From the NCBI GenBank assembly GCA_031273585.1, contig JAISRP010000154.1:1-7971 (forward strand): a stretch of DNA of 7,971 nt, in the 5' to 3' direction. The notes beneath the pieces were generated by a model. The model saw nothing but the letters and a program-made list of their open reading frames with translations. It was not told where the DNA came from and did no database searches. Shown piece after piece: positions 1-4,904 of the stretch; position 1 is the first letter of the stretch, and each line of letters starts with the position of its first letter. The position numbers and the translations under genes are program-made. This DNA comes from Synergistaceae bacterium. Lineage in GTDB: Bacteria; Synergistota; Synergistia; Synergistales; Synergistaceae.

Positions 1-1
1 C

Positions 2-259
2 TCAATCGCGCTTCCGATGCTCTCCCTTCTCTCGCAAAGTGATTTCGGCGGCAAGACAGTGATTCCTTTCTGTACCAATGGAGGTGATTCCGGAGACTTT
101 TTCCAGCGCTTCGCCAGTGAAGCCCGAAACGCAAAAATTGCAGAAGGGATAGAGTTCTCCGGCGTGTCGAAAATAGCCCCTTCCGATCTCGACCAGAGGA
201 TCTCATCATGGTTGAGTAAAATACAGGGAGGGTTGGAGCAACGTGCGACTGAGGATTGA
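2..259 (+). CDS. Flavodoxin-like protein, C-terminal part (5' end outside window)
   Basis: The reading frame is open from the left edge to a TGA at 257-259, giving about 85 residues. The segment DFGGKTVIPFCTNGG followed by Gly/Phe-rich sequence, then NAKI, an FSG stretch and a terminal WL helix, matches the C-terminal third of short flavodoxin-family (Flavodoxin_4 type) proteins: the core strand GKTVIPFCT, then the FMN-side loop, then the last helix. Such proteins bind FMN and act as small cytosolic electron carriers or NAD(P)H-linked oxidoreductases. The ATG at 17 is internal, because the residues before it (SIALP) fit the family's '(W)..xxPM' segment, so the true start lies outside. The FMN phosphate-binding N-terminus is not visible, so the fold is well supported but the physiological role is unknown. 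No gene follows for about 230 bases and nothing ties it to the met operon. Confidence 0.75.
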   Translation, partial: SIALPMLSLLSQSDFGGKTVIPFCTNGGDSGDFFQRFASEARNAKIAEGIEFSGVSKIAPSDLDQRISSWLSKIQGGLEQRATED

Positions 260-281
260 CAAGAGGCTATTCATTTATAGA

Positions 282-306
282 GCGGCACAAAAACTATCCG
301 TGTCGC
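282..306 (+). terminator. Weak hairpin after the flavodoxin-like gene
   Basis: GCGGCAC (282-288) can pair with GTGTCGC (300-306) as seven base pairs including one G-U, around an 11-base loop. It lies 22 bases after the flavodoxin stop and is followed by AT-rich sequence, not a clean T tract. It could mark the 3' end of that transcript, but it lacks the hallmark of an intrinsic terminator. Confidence 0.25.
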
Positions 307-336
307 CATTATATAAATAGGAAAGTAATCAACAGC

Positions 337-346
337 ATTCCGGAAT
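337..346. repeat. Perfect 10-bp palindrome ATTCCGGAAT (copy 1)
   Basis: ATTCCGGAAT is its own reverse complement. A relaxed copy, ATTCC-CC-GGAAT, lies at 402-413 inside the promoter spacer, with centres about 66 bases apart. Paired inverted repeats upstream of and within a promoter are the usual arrangement for a dimeric repressor. The regulator is unknown. Confidence 0.4.
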
Positions 347-396
347 AAGTATGTTTTCGCAGCGCAATTCTTCGCGTTTGCCCTGCTCGAGGCGTG

Positions 397-424
397 TTGA
401 CATTCCCCGGAATCGTGATATAGT
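397..424 (+). promoter_or_regulatory. Sigma-70-type promoter of the leader-metNIQ transcript
   Basis: The -35 element TTGACA (397-402) is a perfect consensus match and the -10 element TATAGT (419-424) matches five of six positions, with a 16-base spacer. Transcription would begin near 430, giving a leader of about 380 bases before metN. A second -10-like TATAAT lies at 436-441 but has only TCGTGA at the matching -35 distance, so the 397/419 pair is preferred. This is the best promoter in the 260-812 gap, and its spacer contains an inverted repeat that could be an operator. Confidence 0.7.
402..413. promoter_or_regulatory. Candidate operator ATTCC-CC-GGAAT in the promoter spacer
   Basis: Five-base arms ATTCC (402-406) and GGAAT (409-413) flank a CC centre. 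The site lies between the -35 and -10 elements, where bound protein would block RNA polymerase. It resembles the perfect palindrome at 337-346. No regulator gene is in the window, so the binding protein is unknown. Confidence 0.4.
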
Positions 425-469
425 ACGCTTAATCATATAATACTCGTAACTATAGTAGGTATTGTGTGA

Positions 470-478
470 GGGAGGTGA
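470..478 (+). promoter_or_regulatory. Strong ribosome binding site of the leader ORF
   Basis: GGGAGGTGA (470-478) is nearly the full anti-Shine-Dalgarno complement and ends 8 bases before the ATG at 487. A site this strong in an intergenic leader is the main reason to believe the 32-codon ORF is translated. Confidence 0.65.
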
Positions 479-486
479 TACGTACG

Positions 487-585
487 ATGCAGTCCAGTTT
501 TTTTGGAGCCCATGCGCGAATGTGTATGTTGATGTGCCGTGATGCCTGCACCGAGCGATGTCGAATGTCCGGGAAGGAGATTTAA
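487..585 (+). CDS. Cys/Met-rich 32-residue small ORF, candidate leader peptide of metNIQ
   Basis: ATG at 487-489, TAA at 583-585. The peptide begins MQSSFFGAHA and then carries RMCMLMCRDACTERCRM (residues 11-27). Nine of 32 residues are sulfur amino acids: Met at 1, 12, 14, 16 and 27, and Cys at 13, 17, 21 and 25, all clustered between codons 12 and 27. It is preceded by a strong Shine-Dalgarno sequence, sits about 57 bases after the predicted transcription start, and is followed 54 bases later by a terminator-like hairpin and then by metN. This is the layout of amino-acid leader peptides that sense charged tRNA by ribosome stalling. No signal peptide or membrane segment is seen. Alternatives are a small Cys-rich functional protein, a modified-peptide precursor or a chance ORF. 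Translation and the regulatory role are inferred; the composition and layout are directly visible. Confidence 0.55.
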   Translation: MQSSFFGAHARMCMLMCRDACTERCRMSGKEI

Positions 586-637
586 CCGTCTCCGTATCGT
601 GCGGAATTTTTAACATCGCAAGATCGACGGGCAGTCG

Positions 638-666
638 CGGGAGCTTCAGGAGGAGCTTCTTTTTTT
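638..666 (+). terminator. Intrinsic-terminator-like hairpin in the metNIQ leader (candidate attenuator)
   Basis: GGGAGCTTC (about 639-647... arm) pairs with GGAGCTTCT (652-660) around an AGGA loop: nine pairs, three of them G-U. Seven Ts follow at 660-666. The primary sequence also appears as a direct repeat GAGCTTC-AGGAG-GAGCTTC. The hairpin lies between the small ORF and metN, so it would stop the transcript before metN unless antagonised. The wobble pairs make it a moderate terminator, which suits a regulated site. CAGTCG (632-637) and CGACTG (674-679) form a perfect 6-bp repeat enclosing it. I could not define a clear competing antiterminator; TCTCC (589-593) can pair with either GGAGA (576-580) or GGAGG in the loop side of the terminator. 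Confidence 0.5.
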
Positions 667-756
667 GTATATCCGACTGAATAAACCGCTTGGAATTTTG
701 CCTATGACGGTTGCGGTGAAAGCAAAGGTTTTCAATCTTTACCATTTAGGCTTCTA

Positions 757-776
757 ATGATAAATTGTTATATCAT
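757..776. repeat. AT-rich inverted repeat ATGATA-N8-TATCAT upstream of metN
   Basis: Six-base arms at 757-762 and 771-776 are perfectly complementary, with an 8-base spacer, about 37 bases before the metN start. It could be an operator or a small RNA stem. The stretch 667-812 otherwise shows no clear second promoter. Confidence 0.25.
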
Positions 777-812
777 CTTTCTCGTGGGAAATGCTGATTT
801 TGGAGGTAGGAT

Positions 813-1904
813 ATGATCGTACTCGAGAACGTCGGAAAGACCTTCGACGGCGCGGGCAGCCGCGTCGAGGCTCTGAGGGATGTCAGCCTGAAGATCGGGC
901 GGGGGGAAGTTTACGGCATAATAGGGTACTCCGGCGCCGGAAAGTCGACGCTGGTGCGCTGCATAAATCTTCTCGAACGCCCGACCACGGGAAGGGTCTT
1001 CGTGGGCGGCGCAGAGCTCACCGCAATGTCCGAGCGCGAGCTTCGGAACGCCAGGAAGAAGATAGGGATGATATTTCAGCTCTTCAACCTATTCGCGTCG
1101 CGGACGGTGGCCCAGAACATCGCATACCCGTTGAAGTACGGCGGGCAGAGCAAATCGGAGATCAGGGACAGGGTCCGCGACCTGCTGCGGCTCGTGGGGC
1201 TGGAGGACAAGGAGAACGCGTACCCATCCCAGCTCAGCGGCGGGCAGAAGCAGAGGGTGGCCATAGCGAGGGCGCTCGCCAACGATCCCGGCGTGCTCCT
1301 CTGCGACGAGGCCACGAGCTCGCTCGACCCTCAGTCGACGCTCTCGATACTGAAACTGCTCAAAAAGCTCAACGCCGAGCTCGGAATAACCATAGTCGTG
1401 ATCACCCACGAGATGCAGGTGGTGAAGGAAATTTGCGACAGGGTCGCGGTTATGGAGCACGGGCTGGTCGTGGAGGAGGGGGACGTGTTCTCCGTGTTCG
1501 CCGACCCAAGGCAGAAGATCACCCGCGACTTCATAGACACGACGTCCAACCTGTCCAAGATATACGCGCTGATAGACGAGGGATCGCCCGTCGTGAACCT
1601 GAAGCCCGGCCAGTGCATCCTCAAGCTCAGGTACCTCGAGCGGAACGTCTCGGAACCCCTCGTGTCGACGATTTCGCGCCAGTTCAACATCGACGCCAAC
1701 ATAATATTCGGGAACATAGAGCTCATAGGCGACGCCCCCCTGGGCGGCCTCGTCGTGATAGCGAGCGGCGCATCCGACGACATCGACGACGCCATCGCGT
1801 GGCTTCAGGGCAAAAACGTGGGAGTGGAGGTGATCCTCGATGCCAGGGGAGTTTCTGAGCTACCTGATACCAAATGTAACGTCAAAGTGGCCTGTGTTTC
1901 TTAG
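813..1904 (+). CDS. metN: Methionine import ABC transporter, ATP-binding subunit
   Basis: This 363-residue protein is the cytoplasmic ATPase of the D/L-methionine importer MetNIQ and drives uptake through MetI. Visible motifs: Walker A GYSGAGKST (38-46), Q-loop Gln89, ABC signature LSGGQKQR (141-148), Walker B VLLCDE (161-166) and H-loop His199. Residues about 265-343 match the C-terminal NIL domain, which in E. coli MetN binds methionine and inhibits transport when the cell is replete. The start at 813 has GGAGGT at 802-807, 5 bases upstream. The last 65 bases, including the TAG at 1902-1904, overlap metI in another frame, so the final 20 or so residues (from ARGVSELPDTKC) form an unusual tail beyond the NIL domain and the genes are probably translationally coupled. 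Length is close to the E. coli protein. The regulatory features at 397-666 precede it. Confidence 0.95.
   Translation: MIVLENVGKTFDGAGSRVEALRDVSLKIGRGEVYGIIGYSGAGKSTLVRCINLLERPTTGRVFVGGAELTAMSERELRNARKKIGMIFQLFNLFASRTVAQNIAYPLKYGGQSKSEIRDRVRDLLRLVGLEDKENAYPSQLSGGQKQRVAIARALANDPGVLLCDEATSSLDPQSTLSILKLLKKLNAELGITIVVITHEMQVVKEICDRVAVMEHGLVVEEGDVFSVFADPRQKITRDFIDTTSNLSKIYALIDEGSPVVNLKPGQCILKLRYLERNVSEPLVSTISRQFNIDANIIFGNIELIGDAPLGGLVVIASGASDDIDDAIAWLQGKNVGVEVILDARGVSELPDTKCNVKVACVS
1826..1834 (+). promoter_or_regulatory. Ribosome binding site of metI inside metN
   Basis: GGAGGTGAT lies 5 bases before the ATG at 1840 and within the metN coding sequence. It decides the metI start and so establishes the 65-base gene overlap. 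Confidence 0.8.
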
Positions 1905-2523
1905 GTCCATCGCTGAAACCCTGGTCATGGTCGGAATCTCCGGGGCCTTGGCCTTCATCCTTGGCCTCCTGCTCGGCATCACGATCACGGTGACGCGCCC
2001 GGGCGGGGTGATGCAGAACAAGGGCGTCTACGAGGTGCTGGACAAGTGCGTGAACTTCTTCCGCTCGATCCCCTTCATAATCCTCCTGGCGGGCCTGATC
2101 CCCTTGACGAGGCTGATAATGGGGTCCGCAATAGGCGTCAAGGGCGCTATCGTACCGCTCGTGTTCGGCACAGTGCCCTTTTTCACGAGGCAGATAGAGG
2201 CCGCCCTGGCCGAGGTCGACCGCGGCGTCGTGGAGGCGGCGCAGTCGATGGGGTCCGGCCCGCTCGAGATAATTGTCAGGGTCTACCTGAGGGAGAGCAT
2301 GGCCGGCATAGCCAGGGGGACGACCATAACGGCGATAAACTTAATCGGGCTCAGCGCGATGGCCGGCGCGGTCGGCGCGGGGGGCCTGGGCGACTTCGCC
2401 ATACGCTACGGGCACCAGAGGAACCAGCTCGACGTCACATACGTCACAGTGCTGACCCTCGTGCTGATCGTGAACGTAATACAGATATTGGGCAACCAGG
2501 TGGCAAAGCGGAGCACTCACTAA
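1840..2523 (+). CDS. metI: Methionine import ABC transporter, permease subunit
   Basis: This 227-residue inner-membrane permease forms the homodimeric channel of MetNIQ. It has about five hydrophobic segments (roughly 24-48, 69-90, 101-118, 163-185, 198-218), as in E. coli MetI. Strong family signatures are NFFRSIPFIILL (72-83), IGVKGAIVPL (98-107) and GAVGAGGLG (176-184). The EAA coupling loop that contacts MetN starts at EAAQSMGSGP (132-141). The position usually held by Pro in the '-LPE-' end of that loop is Arg151 here (VYLRES). The strong Shine-Dalgarno at 1826-1834 supports the ATG at 1840. The N-terminus is about ten residues longer than E. coli MetI. It overlaps metN by 65 bases and is followed by metQ after 62 bases. 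Confidence 0.95.
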   Translation: MPGEFLSYLIPNVTSKWPVFLRSIAETLVMVGISGALAFILGLLLGITITVTRPGGVMQNKGVYEVLDKCVNFFRSIPFIILLAGLIPLTRLIMGSAIGVKGAIVPLVFGTVPFFTRQIEAALAEVDRGVVEAAQSMGSGPLEIIVRVYLRESMAGIARGTTITAINLIGLSAMAGAVGAGGLGDFAIRYGHQRNQLDVTYVTVLTLVLIVNVIQILGNQVAKRSTH

Positions 2524-2585
2524 GCAGCAAGATGCCGTTCATGAAACTGCGATTTAAAAAAAATTTTGATTGGGGGAATTTTCAA

Positions 2586-3404
2586 ATGAAATTAGGAAAA
2601 CTGTTCACGGCGGTTATGGTTTTGCTTCTGGTCATAGCGGCATCCTCCGGCGTTGCGCGCGCCGCAGACAGGATCAAGGTGAAGGTCGGCATAGTCGGCG
2701 AGAGCGGGCAGGAGATATGGAAGCCGGTGGTGGAGAAGGTCAAGGCGGAGGGCATCGACATCGAGCTCGTCAGCTTCTCCGACTACGTGCTCCCCAACTC
2801 CGCGCTGGACGCGGGGGAGATCGACCTGAACGCGTTTCAGCATCACCTCTACCTGAACAACGAGGTCAAGACGAAGGGGTACAAGATCACGTCCGTCGGC
2901 GACACGTTCCTCTCCGCCATGAGCGTATATTCGTCGAAGATAAAGAGCGTCAAGGAGCTGAAGGAGGGCGACAGGATAGCCCTTCCGAATGACCTGATAA
3001 ACCTTGGCAGGGCGCTCACCGTCCTGCAGGGCGCCGGCGTCATAAAGCTCGAACCGGCCGCCGGCCTGACGCCGGACGTGACCGACATCGTCGAAAACCC
3101 GCTCAAGCTGGATATCTTTCCGGTCGAGGCGCCGCAGGTCCCGTCGATTCTCCCCGATGTCGCAGCTGGCGTCATCAACGGCAACTATGCGGTGGACTTC
3201 GGCCTGAGCCCGAGGAATGACGCCATCTTCTACGACGACCTCACCTTCTACAAGGACGACAGCTACGTGAACATCATCGCCGTCAAGATCGAGAACGCAG
3301 AGAAGGACTACGTCAAGAAGATCGTCAAGGCGTATCAGTCCGACGAGGTCAAAAAAGTGTTCGAGGACTATTTCGACGGCTCCTACCTGCCGGCGTGGAA
3401 GTGA
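2586..3404 (+). CDS. metQ: Methionine-binding protein of the MetNIQ importer (NlpA family)
   Basis: This 272-residue binding protein delivers methionine to MetI. Family signatures are KVGIVG (33-38), FSDYVLPN (64-71), GEIDLNAFQHHLYL (77-90), ALPNDLINLGR (132-142), VENPLKLD (169-176), EAPQVP (181-186) and VINGNYA (196-202). His86, Arg142 and Asn198 fall at positions conserved in the ligand pocket of the family. Residues 1-27 form a Sec signal: KLGK, a hydrophobic core, then GVARA-A with an AxA-type cleavage site near 26/27. There is no Cys and so no lipobox, unlike the lipoproteins of E. coli and Firmicutes; the protein should be freely periplasmic. The ATG at 2586 follows GGGGGA (2572-2577). 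In-frame ATGs at 2532 and 2541 would put a charged stretch before the signal peptide and have no ribosome binding site. Confidence 0.94.
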   Translation: MKLGKLFTAVMVLLLVIAASSGVARAADRIKVKVGIVGESGQEIWKPVVEKVKAEGIDIELVSFSDYVLPNSALDAGEIDLNAFQHHLYLNNEVKTKGYKITSVGDTFLSAMSVYSSKIKSVKELKEGDRIALPNDLINLGRALTVLQGAGVIKLEPAAGLTPDVTDIVENPLKLDIFPVEAPQVPSILPDVAAGVINGNYAVDFGLSPRNDAIFYDDLTFYKDDSYVNIIAVKIENAEKDYVKKIVKAYQSDEVKKVFEDYFDGSYLPAWK

Positions 3405-3435
3405 GCCGCTCTGCCGGGCAACTCAGGGGAGCGGC
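3405..3435 (+). promoter_or_regulatory. Hairpin covering the ribosome binding site of the gamma-lyase gene
   Basis: GCCGCTC (3405-3411), starting right after the metQ stop, pairs perfectly with GAGCGGC (3429-3435), around a 17-base loop. The right arm and adjoining loop contain the Shine-Dalgarno sequence GGGGAG (3426-3431) of the ORF at 3438. Folding would hide the site, so translation of the enzyme may be dampened or need ribosomes terminating on metQ to open the stem. With no T tract it is not an intrinsic terminator. Confidence 0.45.
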
Positions 3436-3437
3436 GG

Positions 3438-4655
3438 ATGTCCGGTAATAAGAAGAAGCTCTCCACCGAACTGATCCATACCGGGGACGGGCAGGTCTGC
3501 AAGGCTCTGGCGCGGACCGCGTCCGTCCCCGAGACGTTCCCCATATACCTGACGTCCGTATTTGCCTTCGACGACGTCCCGTCGGTCGACGCGATTTACG
3601 AGCACGAGGCCGAGGGGTACGTATACAGCAGGATGTCGAACCCAAACGCCGATGCCGCCTCAGAGATCATAGCCGCGGCGGAGGGGGGAGGCGGGGCCCT
3701 GGTATTCTCCTCCGGCATGGCGGCGATCACCACGACCATACTGTCGCTCGTCGGAACCGGCGACCACATAATCTCGTCCAGCGTTCTCTATGGCGGCGTT
3801 CGCGACTTCATGGCAAACGAGCTCGCGAGGTTCGGCGTCGAGGTCACATTCCTCGACCTGGCGACCGAGGACATCTCTCCCCACGTCAGGCCCTCCACCA
3901 AGCTGGTCTACACCGAGACCATCTCCAACCCCCTCATGGAGGTCCCGGACATCGGGGCGCTCTCGGCCCGGGCTCACGAGCTGGGGCTGAGGCTGCTCGT
4001 CGACAACACGTTCGCGACGCCCGTCATAGCCCGCCCCCTCTCCCTTGGGGCCGATATCGTCCTGTACAGCGTCACGAAATACTTAGGGGGGCACAGCGAC
4101 ATCACGGGCGGGGCCGTCGTTGCCGATGCGGCCCTGATCAACGCCATCAAGCGATATCAGGTCCTGTACGGCGCGACGCTCGGCCCCTCGGACTGCTGGC
4201 TCCTGGCGAGGAGCCTTCGGACGCTCGACCTGCGGATGAAAAAGCACTCGGAGAACGCCCTCGAGGTCGCCAGATTCCTGGAGCAGCATCCCCTGGCGGA
4301 GAGGGTCTTCTACCCTGGGCTCGAGTCGTCCGGGTCGCACGAGCGGGCGCTCCGCCAGTTCACGCCGGGCCTGTTCGGCGGGATGCTGAGCGTGAATCTC
4401 AAGGGCGGCGCGAGCGCAGCCGAGGCCATGATACGGGAGATGAAGATGATTTCCTTCGTCCCGAGCCTGGCCGGCGCCGCCACGACAGTGTCATACGCAA
4501 TAAAGACCTCCCACAGATTCTACGACAGGGCGGAGCTGGAGCGGCTCGGGATAACCCCCGGACAGCTCCGGTTTTCAATCGGACTGGAGGACGCTTGCGA
4601 CATAATAGCGGAGCTGTCCTCCGCCCTGGACAGAATAGAGCCCAAAAATCCGTAG
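3438..4655 (+). CDS. PLP-dependent Cys/Met metabolism enzyme (methionine gamma-lyase-like)
   Basis: This 405-residue cytosolic enzyme belongs to the Cys/Met-metabolism PLP family (fold type I: cystathionine gamma-synthase/lyase, methionine gamma-lyase, O-acetylhomoserine sulfhydrylase). Landmarks, by comparison with Pseudomonas methionine gamma-lyase (MGL): Tyr63 and Arg65 in YSRMSNPN (phosphate binding), Gly93-Met94 in SSGMAA, Tyr118 in LYGG (stacks on PLP), Asp189 in DNTFATP (pyridine nitrogen), Lys214 in SVTKYLGGHSD (Schiff base) and Arg378 in LRFSIGLED (substrate carboxylate). All catalytic residues are present. Classical MGL has Cys116 in LYGCT; here the position is Gly120, so the sequence does not fix the specificity. 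Only 33 bases separate it from metQ with no terminator, so it is probably in the met operon. That favours breakdown of imported methionine to methanethiol, ammonia and 2-oxobutyrate, but trans-sulfuration or sulfhydrylation is possible. Confidence 0.85.
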   Translation: MSGNKKKLSTELIHTGDGQVCKALARTASVPETFPIYLTSVFAFDDVPSVDAIYEHEAEGYVYSRMSNPNADAASEIIAAAEGGGGALVFSSGMAAITTTILSLVGTGDHIISSSVLYGGVRDFMANELARFGVEVTFLDLATEDISPHVRPSTKLVYTETISNPLMEVPDIGALSARAHELGLRLLVDNTFATPVIARPLSLGADIVLYSVTKYLGGHSDITGGAVVADAALINAIKRYQVLYGATLGPSDCWLLARSLRTLDLRMKKHSENALEVARFLEQHPLAERVFYPGLESSGSHERALRQFTPGLFGGMLSVNLKGGASAAEAMIREMKMISFVPSLAGAATTVSYAIKTSHRFYDRAELERLGITPGQLRFSIGLEDACDIIAELSSALDRIEPKNP

Positions 4656-4660
4656 ACGGA

Positions 4661-4816
4661 AGACCGTGGGCGCCGCCCACGCCCGCCGGGGGACCAGTCC
4701 CCCGGACCCCCGTTTTCTTTTTTTTGATTTTCGCCCCCCGGGGCGAAAATCAAAAAATTGATGGAGGTCCAGGAGGCACTGCCTCAAGCGCGGGGTTTGG
4801 GGCGGCGCCCCAAGGT
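4661..4816. repeat. Composite inverted REP-like element of two opposed units
   Basis: The left unit (about 4661-4737) and the reverse complement of the right unit (about 4740-4816) align along their whole length. Each has a distal hairpin with core GGGCGCCGCCC (4666-4680; 4797-4813), a second hairpin (4686-4705; 4773-4785), a GGACCyCC motif, then a T-rich stretch and GATTTTCGCCCC. The centre is a perfect 18-bp inverted repeat, arms 4720-4737 and 4740-4757, with a CC loop. The distal parts have diverged while keeping complementarity within each hairpin, which suggests selection for structure. This resembles paired REP/BIME-type intergenic repeats. It contains no ORF of its own and separates the met operon from the next gene. 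Confidence 0.7.
4686..4725 (+). terminator. Intrinsic terminator of the met operon (within the repeat element)
   Basis: CCGGGGGAC (4686-4694) and GTCCCCCGG (4697-4705) form a very stable perfect stem. Eleven bases on come TTTTCTTTTTTTT (4713-4725). It lies 31 bases after the stop of the PLP enzyme gene. The gap between stem and T tract is longer than ideal. The opposite half (hairpin 4773-4785, T tract on the - strand at 4757-4752) could act in the other direction. Confidence 0.6.
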
Positions 4817-4840
4817 TTTGCCCGCGGGATTTGTTTTTAT

Positions 4841-4869
4841 TTGCAAAGACGGGGATAATCAACTATCAT
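4841..4869 (+). promoter_or_regulatory. Candidate promoter of the spermidine-synthase-like gene
   Basis: TTGCAA (4841-4846) and TATCAT (4864-4869) are separated by 17 bases and match the sigma-70 consensus at four and five of six positions. An overlapping pair, TTGTTT (4831-4836) and GATAAT (4854-4859), is also spaced by 17. Transcription from about 4876 leaves a leader long enough for the ATG at 4905 but not for that at 4884. Confidence 0.5.
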
Positions 4870-4904
4870 ACTCCCGTTTCGGCATGAAGAATGGGGGCGT
4901 GTGG

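Noticed and set aside
329..745. 138-residue ORF on the - strand in the leader region
   Set aside because: No recognisable domain, low-complexity composition, no convincing ribosome site, and it runs antisense through the promoter, small ORF and terminator, which explain the region better.
425..812. SAM riboswitch or T-box leader before metN
   Set aside because: I looked for S-box-type and T-box conserved sequence cores and did not find them; a covariance search would be needed to exclude a divergent class.
791..1858. 355-residue Arg/Gly-rich ORF on the + strand
   Set aside because: Out-of-frame reading of metN; strongly biased composition typical of a shadow in GC-rich coding sequence.
2046..2585. 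Upstream extension of the metQ frame through metI
   Set aside because: The frame is open by chance inside metI; the signal peptide begins at the ATG at 2586, so the extension is not part of MetQ.
4758..4904. N-terminal extension of the spermidine-synthase-like protein (TTG 4758 / ATG 4761 / ATG 4884)
   Set aside because: The first two starts fall within the repeat element and upstream of the predicted promoter; the one at 4884 has no Shine-Dalgarno sequence and lies too close to the predicted transcription start.
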